Assembly (NCBI GenBank): GCA_029237695.1
Contig: CM055273.1
Location: forward strand, 60,253,968 to 60,317,967
Direction of reading: 5' to 3'
From: Conchocele bisecta
Taxonomy: Eukaryota > Mollusca > Bivalvia > Lucinida > Thyasiridae
DNA: 64,000 nt
The translations under genes and the position numbers were made by a program. Positions within the stretch are counted from its first letter, which is position 1. Each line of letters opens with the position of its first letter. Shown piece after piece: positions 57,988-64,000 of this stretch. The notes under the pieces were generated by a model. That model ran no database searches, was not told where the DNA came from, and worked only from the letters and a program-made list of their open reading frames with translations.

Positions 57988-58291
57988 TAGCCGATTTCAC
58001 CAAAATAGCAAAGTATACTTTTCTAGCAAAGTATACTTTGAGGGAGAAATTTTCAATTTTAGGATAAATTTATTAATTTTTATTATACTGAATTTATTAC
58101 ACTATCACAGCCATTTTGGCTGTGATAATGTAATAAATTCAGTATAATAATTCTGCATACTTTTAATCATCAAATATATGCAGTCGTTAGTTCTATATGA
58201 AATAATGCATTTCAGGAAAAATAAATGATTACTCCCTCAAAGTATAATTTGCTAGAAAAGTTTACTTTGCAATGTTGATGAAATAGGCTAC
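57988..58291. mobile_element. Family G MITE, complete
   Basis: TA-flanked; 'gccgatttcaccaaaatagc' to complement 'atgttgatgaaataggc', central 'cagccattttggctg'. Confidence 0.88.
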
Positions 58292-58640
58292 AGAAAGGGA
58301 CTCTTCAGTGTTAATTTTAAACTTTTTCTTCAGAGATCATTACAAGTTGACTCGCCATGAGGCAGAGCTACCAGTAATTCATCTGCACCTACACTGTTCG
58401 CAAACATTTGCATGGAGTTCGTAGTGTTGAAAGTATTATATAGATTGGCTGCTGACTGGGTACAAGAAATCAGTAACACTGACGTCATTTGACCTTGAGT
58501 ACAGGGGGCGCATGGATGGGCTATAGAATGAAAATACGGATGATGGCAAATAAGTATATGAAGTTTCAAGCCAATCCGACTTAAGGTAACGGAGATAGTA
58601 GGTAGCTGAAAACATTAATGCAAATTTCGGACAGACACAC

Positions 58641-59270
58641 AGACAGGTTGGCGATTATAAGTATCCAGAAAACAGCCTGATCCAGTCCTACTCTGTTTGT
58701 TATTCATTCATCCACTGACTTCATTACTGACATCAACAAAATGATTACATTCCAATACATGTATTACTAAAAGATCTATAATTGCTAAAAATATCGCATG
58801 GTAATATAAAAACCCTATATATTCTGTGACATTTTATTCTGGGAATGTATAAATGTATGGTTTTCCACAATAAAGAGTGTCACAATATTTAGGGTTAGTA
58901 TGGTTGTACTTTTTATCACAATAACAGTATATTTGGAATGGTGTCCGAATATTTAGGATATTTATGGTACCTATTCTCAGCCCGCTCCATGCACACATAT
59001 ACACCAGTAGACATAGCCTAGTAATGTATAAGGTATCCACCCAACAACTGGGAGGTCGAAGGTTTGAGTCTCTGCTCTGGCTGATATGGCGGATTGGTGA
59101 GCCACCAGCTATGTATTTAAACAACAAGTCATTAACACTGATGAGTGTACCCTGAAATGGCATATGTACCAACAAACAAAAACAAACAGAAATAGTTGGT
59201 AGGCAATAACTTACAAATAATTTTTTTAACGCAAAGTCGTTCCTACCTGCCTGCTGCCTGGCATATATAC
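58641..59270. other. GRDP intron with SINE-like tRNA head
   Basis: About 59018-59085 has 'tagcctagtaatgtataagg' and 'gaaggtttgagtctctgc', resembling tRNA A and B boxes. It is a SINE relic at best. The remainder is unassigned. Confidence 0.4.
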
Positions 59271-59272
59271 TA

Positions 59273-60674
59273 GGCAAAACAAGAAACGCAACATTTACAA
59301 GTAGGCATATGGTAAAAACCCGTCCATAAATTATTATACCCGTTCTCTCATCGAGTTGACAACTTTTACCGTTACTAAATTTACATACATATAACAGTTA
59401 GTCCGAGTTTGTACACCAACCGCTCCCCGAAACGTCAAATGCTAAATTCAATGGTTGCACGTGCAAACTTGTATGTTACGGCAGATATTGTACAGATTGT
59501 TGTTGAATCTCCTGTAGAACGCCAGTCCATCAAAAGACGGGTTGTTTTATCTCAGTTGATAATTTGTGTCAATGGGGCGTCAGGAAGCGGTGATGTTACG
59601 TGGAGTATCCCAAAACAACATTGCTCGTTACTTCAGAGTGCATCGATCCACCATCGCTCGACTAAACAAACGTCTACGAAAGACTAGTACCACCAATGAC
59701 CGCGCTCAAAGTGGACACCCGAGAGTAACAACACGTTAAAAGGTCTGGTATGTCAGACTTTGCCACTTATGTAACCGATTCCTAAATCCTGTAGAAACTG
59801 TTGCAATCCATAACAACAGAATCAGTGCACAGACTGTAAGGAATAGACTCTGTGATGATAAGTTACGTGCACGCCTCCCGTACGTCGGTTTGCCACTCAC
59901 AGCACCTAGACTTCAGGCAAGAATGGCATGGTTGACTGCACACAGGCCGCAAGTATTCACTCAGCAACAATGGAGGCAGGTACTGTTTATTGATGAGTCG
60001 CGATACCTATTCTCTAGGTCGGACAAACGTATTCGAGTCTATGGCCGTCCTGGTGAATGTTACGTCGACTCGTGTGTCCTGGAGCGTGATAGATTTAACG
60101 GAGGTGGTGTCATGGTTTGGGGCGGTATATGTCATGGACATTTGTGCACCGCCGTAACGTCATTTTCCAGCAAGACGATGCACGTTGCCATATTGCTGGT
60201 GTGTGTCGCGATTTCCTTGACACTAATGACGTTCAGGTCCGAGTACAGCCCAGACCTATCTCCTATTGAGCATCTTTGGGACGACTTAGATAGGAGGGTA
60301 AGGGCACGCAACCCACCACCTAGTAGCGTCCCTGAACTGAGATGTGCGCTTGCAGAAGAGTGGAACCGTAGCCCAGTCGCAGTGTTGAACAAACTGATTG
60401 CGTCCATGTCAAAGCGAATATGAGCTGCAATCGCCGCAAATGGAGGGCACACTCGCTATTGAACAGCCATGTGCTATAAATGGTATGGACTCTGAAACAC
60501 CGTCACTGAATAATGACGTTACGTTGACATGACTTTGAGTGCTATCATGGATATAACTTTGGAATTCAGTGTGTAAGTGTTCTCCGGATTAAATGCAGTG
60601 AAATTAAAATCTATGTATAATATGCTTTGCAAACTCTGAAGGGATAAAGTCCATGTTGCGTTACTTGTTTTGTC
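59273..60674 (+). mobile_element. Tc1-like transposon, inactive
   Basis: 1402 bp flanked by TA (59271-59272; 60675-60676). Terminal inverted repeats are GGCAAAACAAGAAACGCAAC and complement of 'gttgcgttacttgttttgtc' (about 20 bp, 2 mismatches). The length and TA target are typical of Tc1/mariner. It lies in the GRDP intron between exons 2 and 3, in antisense orientation to the gene. Confidence 0.92.
59572..60423 (+). pseudogene. Tc1-like transposase remnant
   Basis: ATG at 59572. The N-terminal helix-turn-helix 'VSQNNIARYFRVHRSTIARL' and GHPRVTTR are followed by an in-frame TAA at about 59737. The frame then resumes (NRFLNPVETV, ISAQTVRNRL) through the first catalytic Asp in LFIDESRYLFS and VMVWGGI. 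An internal deletion and frameshift near 60150 remove the middle; the second Asp region (FQQDDARCH) is readable only in another frame. After a further loss near 60238 the frame ends SPDLSPIEHLWDDLDRRV (Glu of the DDE triad) to the TGA at 60421-60423. Confidence 0.9.
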
Positions 60675-60771
60675 TAGCATATTCTAGGAACTGCTGTTCA
60701 ATGATGCGAGTGTCCCACTTTCAATCTATAGGCATGACACTATAATAAACAAACATTTAACTATAGCTCAC

Positions 60772-60922
60772 CTCGTTTGGCTTTGGGAGCTGGTCGGAGC
60801 CAATGACGTGAGCGACGGCCACCATTTTATCATGGAAGTAGACCTGGATGGCGGACATCACCAGTGGCAGGCTGTGCACGATCCGGCACGTAAACACCAC
60901 CTTCCCCTTGTAGTTCATCACC
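60772..60922 (-). CDS. GRDP-like exon 2 of window
   Basis: Reverse-strand acceptor ctataattcag|g and donor gtgagc frame 151 bases (phase 2 in, phase 0 out). It encodes (K)VMNYKGKVVFTCRIVHSLPL then VMSAIQVYFHDKMVAVAHVI and GSDQLPKPNE. The beta-strand-like pattern is typical of the region after DUF1399. The phase joins AA|G = Lys with the upstream exon. Confidence 0.92.
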
Positions 60923-60945
60923 CTGAATTATAGTGAATAGTAGCC

Positions 60946-61056
60946 TCGTGTGTTCCAAGTGTTTATCAAGTGAGGCTAGGAAATGCGAAGGAATTCCGAG
61001 GCTTGCAGAGAAATTCCTAGCATTTCCGAGCCGAGCTTGATATCGAAAGGAACAGG
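60946..61056. mobile_element. Family C hairpin MITE
   Basis: 'agtgtttatcaagtgaggct', 'aggaaatgcgaaggaattcc' against 'aaattcctagcatttccga', then 'agcttgatatcgaaagg'. It lies about 25 bases upstream (gene sense) of GRDP exon 2. Confidence 0.7.
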
Positions 61057-61256
61057 CATAGCAACATATTTATCAGGCAACGTTTTATGCTACGAAATTA
61101 AATGAATGCGGACTTGTTTACATCGTACCATTACACCTCCGTCATTTAATAACATCACAATTAATTGTACATTACATTGTATCAGTGTCAATGTCTGTTA
61201 CAGCACATTACTCCATAGAAATATATGTACACACACAACGACACATATCATTTGTC

Positions 61257-61470
61257 ACTGTGACTGGAGAAATGGAACTTTTACGATCAGTGTAGATCCA
61301 GATCAGCCTGTGCAACCGCAGTATGATCAGGATCTGCACTGTTTACTATTCCCTCAATGAATTAAACAACTGTCATGCTTCTAACAAGGAACATAGATCA
61401 TTATCAGTCTACAGGAGCTACACTGGTCACAAATCCCAGAAGCCCCATTTCTCCAGTTATGGCCACATTT
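61257..61470. mobile_element. Family F MITE
   Basis: 'cactgtgactggagaaatgg' to 'ttctccagttatggccacat', with the 'gatccagatcagcctgtgca' core. Confidence 0.8.
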
Positions 61471-62381
61471 CATCGATGCATGTGGGCATCCAGCTGAGAA
61501 AATGCGTCTGATCATTTATCTTTACAGTCGTAGCAGGTTTTAATCTGGATCTACAGTATTTTCAAACATTCTGATAACATGCTGTAGTGCTGAAATTATT
61601 TATCTTGGCAATTGGACTGGTTGTCTGGTTAACGCAAATGGTAACGAGCGTGCTTCTCGCCAATGCGGCTCGTGTTCAAACCTCGACCGGGGCAGTTTGT
61701 GAGAGTTTATAGACAATTGTAGACCATTCACGAATCACAATAATGATTTAACAGTGACTAATGCAGGCTAGCTGTGGACAGAAAATGTGCTAACATCACA
61801 AGTTCACTTTTATCAACCAAATTGGTTCCAAATTCAGCAAGCCCGTTTTTGCTGTCACACCGCGCATATTTGTTGACAGAGCTCCAGATAAGGTGCGTAT
61901 TGGCGTATTTTACGCAATTATTTTAGCTGAATATGCATTGATTATCAAAAGTGGGAGTACAAAATATGCACAGCAATGTGAAAATATGCATTGATTTTCA
62001 ATTGAGTAGTAAAAATACTGTCATAAAGTTGAAAATTCACTTAGTTGAGCTGCAAAAAGCAAATAGTGTTTGCTTTTTGCAGCTCAAATAAGTGAATGTT
62101 TAATTTTTTTATATTTTTTTATCAAATCAATAATCCATTTGTAAAAGTAAAATACGCAATGATTTTGAAATCAGGGGGTATAGTACGCTTTAGACACAAA
62201 GCTTACCTGGAGCTCTGGGTTGAACCAATATGCGATGTGTTACAGCAAAATGTGGCTTACTCAGTTTGTGACCAGTATATCTACCAATTCAGTCTACACT
62301 TTATCACCGTTGGATAAGGGCCTACACTGCTGACAATTAAATTGGTTGAACAATCCAGATGAATGTAATGATAATTATATC
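61471..62381. other. GRDP intron, mostly unassigned
   Basis: 61625-61695 resembles a tRNA-type SINE head ('gtctggttaacgcaaatggt', 'ggctcgtgttcaaacctcga'). About 62022-62100 has the 'agcaaatagtgtttgctttt' palindrome shared with 46605-46690. Confidence 0.45.
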
Positions 62382-62622
62382 TACAGTAGAACCTCTCTAA
62401 ACTGGACACCCATATAATCTATGTCTGCTTAATTGTACGTGTTTATTGTCATCTCTCACCGTTGATAACGTCTGTTCATGATCACAAGCCACATATACCT
62501 GTCTTGTGGTGCCCATATGCCTGATTTCGGGTTTGGAGAGGTTCCACTGTACATGTAAGCGAGTTTAGCACACAAAATTCATGTTTTTCGCAGGGTGTCC
62601 AGTTTATAGAGGTTCCAATGTA
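62382..62622. mobile_element. pogo/Tigger-like MITE
   Basis: 'tacagtagaacctctctaaa' to complement 'tttatagaggttccaatgta', with an internal extra end 'ggtttggagaggttccactg' at 62530-62549. Confidence 0.7.
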
Positions 62623-62716
62623 GATCCATATCAATGAGGAGCGTGTGCAAGGCCAGCTGATCAGGAACTGCACTGGTCAAAAATTCAATACGTCTCTTTC
62701 ATCATGGTGATAAACA

Positions 62717-62958
62717 ATTGTGGCTGTGACAGGAGAAATGGGGCTTATGGGCTTTGCAATCAGTGTATATCCAGATCAGCCTGTGCATCCGCACAGTCTG
62801 ATCAGGATCTGCACTGTTTGCCATTCAATCAATGAAACACCTGTCATGCTTCTAAAAAAGCAATTTACATTCTTATCAGGCTACAGGGGTGTGCTATTTG
62901 ATTAGGAGCTACACTGGTCATAAATCCCATAAGCCCAATTTCTCCAGTCACAGCCACA
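62717..62958. mobile_element. Family F MITE
   Basis: 'ttgtggctgtgacaggagaa' to 'atttctccagtcacagccac'. It ends 16 bases from the GRDP exon 1 donor, so the exon's open frame runs on into the MITE. Confidence 0.85.
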
Positions 62959-62974
62959 TTTGTTTCCAACATAC

Positions 62975-64000
62975 TTATGTGAGGCGACAGAGCAGGTGTT
63001 CTCCATTCCCTGCGGTAGTCGTGGCAACGGCACTGGTCCCCAGAGTTGTTCTATCTGCTCCGGCATTACACATTCTTCATATGATCCGGGAACCAGCCAC
63101 AGACAGCACTGCCCGACCTTTGTCATGGTCAATGTCAGATCCAGGGCAACAGAAAGGTCACTGTCAAGGTCAAGTTTTACACATTCTCGGATAGGAGCTT
63201 TCACTTCCGTGAAGTTGTTGGCGAGAGAGCCGAGATCTATATTTTGTTCGCCTTGCTGGGAATGGCCGCTTGTACAACACAGGAGTGACTGTGGTTTCAG
63301 CACCTCCACATGAATGTTATCGTCATCCATTGTATGCAGCCACTTTGTTATGGATCCCGACGAATGCCACACATGATCTGGTCCCTTCAGTGTTATCAGC
63401 TTTTCTGAGATATCGAACTGGTCTTCTCTGGCACGGCCATGTGACATCACAAAATTGTACTTTTCCTTTATGTACACTTTAAATTTACCATCTAACTCTC
63501 CATTTGTGATTTCAACTTTGTTGAACTGGATGTTCGCATGTTTAGACACTAAGTTAAATACTGCGTTGGCTGTCATTTTACTGAGTTTTCCAGAAGGAGG
63601 ATCGCCTCGATACATCGCACCAAAGGCAGAAAAGTGCTCATTGTAAAGTGCTTTCCACAGTCCACGAGTAGTGATATCTGACTGAACAAGTTTTGATCCT
63701 TCACTCCTGTTGTTCACGCTATCATCATGGTTCAGCATTTTACCAAGAATTATTTCTGTGTCCTGCTTATAAATCTGTGGAAAGTTCATATGAGTATGCC
63801 ACATGAGATCCATATCATAACAGGGAACCAAGAACGTGTTTGGGTGGAGAGATTTTAGGGTGAGAAACTTCTTATACCTTTCTAATCCTCGCTCAAGAAA
63901 ACGATCATCCTTGTAATGTGGCAGCGATACTTGATAGTAAAACACCTTCTGTCGATTTGCCGCTGATTCAAGGTCATAGCGTAATCCCAGTGCTTGTGAT
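62975..64000 (-). CDS. GRDP-like exon 1 of window (DUF1399 region), 5' partial
   Basis: An open frame runs from the window edge (first whole codon at 63999) to the reverse-strand donor cacataa|gtatgt at 62974 (phase 2). It encodes SQALGLRYDLESAANRQKVF, HPNTFLVPCYDMDLMWHTHM (about residues 52-71), ILGKMLNHDD, LWKALYNEHFSAFGAMYRGD, and later SVALDLTLTMTKVGQCCLWL. DUF1399 is recognised by the (D)M-WHTH ... L-HDD spacing. The frame after the donor is MITE sequence and was excluded. Confidence 0.93.

Larger units (their letters stand above)
54670..58640. repeat. Degenerate ~155-180-bp tandem array in GRDP intron and around exon 3
   Basis: Repeated order: 'gagatataaggtatgtaaaa', 'actttaacgcaaattttaaa', 'gtcatttgaccttgaccttg', 'gggccgcatgagtgggacac', 'gaatatatggatgatga', 'agcatacaaagtttcaag'. 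Landmarks at about 56264, 56416, 56570, 56738, 56919 and 57085 give the period. A ~60-bp 'gatggccgcggcccgca' block is duplicated at 54678 and 55279. It is interrupted by a TIR element (55339-56148), by 57205-57345 and by the exon at 57744-57882 with its flanks. Confidence 0.75.
51626..64000 (-). other. Glycine-rich domain-containing protein gene (DUF1399 family), 3' part (gene span)
   Basis: Four minus-strand exons (64000-62975, 60922-60772, 57882-57744, 52858-51626) join in frame with GT/AG sites into about 848 residues; the 5' end is beyond the window. The N-terminal part carries the DUF1399 repeat-like motif VPCYDMDLMWHTH. The middle is a beta-rich region (NTDGDWGILIGRWDG) and the C-terminus is an acidic low-complexity segment then a Gly-rich tail ending GGCGGCGG. 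Homologues are known in plants (GRDP) and animals; the biochemical role in animals is not established, and none is assigned here. One frameshift lies in the tail. Confidence 0.92.

Noticed and set aside
59409..59687. 92-codon frame at the start of the Tc1-like element
   Set aside because: Wrong frame relative to the transposase helix-turn-helix that begins at 59572.

Overview
The window is eukaryotic, intron-rich and AT-rich, packed with palindromic transposable elements. Protein similarity, the dispersed 'tgaccttgacctt' and 'tatacccactttt' type repeats, and tRNA-derived SINEs ending in a 'ttaaac' tail point to a mollusc, probably a bivalve. That is an inference; no species can be named from the sequence alone.

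Two host genes are supported. (1) Bases 1-17812, plus strand: the 3' half of an ABCC1/MRP1-like ABC exporter in eleven exons with consistent phases (572 residues in the window: second transmembrane domain plus the complete second nucleotide-binding domain, ending in KDAGLV and a TGA). (2) Bases 51626-64000, minus strand: the 3' part of a glycine-rich domain-containing protein (DUF1399 family) in four exons, ending in a GGCGGCGG tail. The genes converge. The 34 kb between their 3' ends shows no convincing host exon and is filled with mobile elements.

The mobile DNA comprises a 5'-truncated L1/Tx1-like LINE (10408-12500), a decayed Jockey/CR1-like LINE (32753-35591), a dead Tc1-like transposon with TA duplications (59273-60674), a 7.4-kb terminal-inverted-repeat element without a recognisable transposase (18266-25641), SINEs, several high-copy hairpin MITE families (called F, G, H, D, I, J, N and C here for cross-reference), a 65-bp satellite, and a long degenerate tandem array inside a GRDP intron (54.7-58.6 kb).

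Most unusual points. Elements A (4645-5838) and B (27069-28387) consist largely of arrays of short self-complementary words (GAGAGCTCTC; GATATC) between inverted ends that both begin TATGG, with about 6-bp target duplications; a third tract (36150-38105) is built of AAACC..GGTTT words. MITEs lie within about 50 bp of roughly half of all identified splice sites. One ABCC exon sits in the loop of a 1.2-kb inverted repeat. Degenerate tandem copies of the start of the ABCC signature-motif exon lie in the intron just upstream of it.
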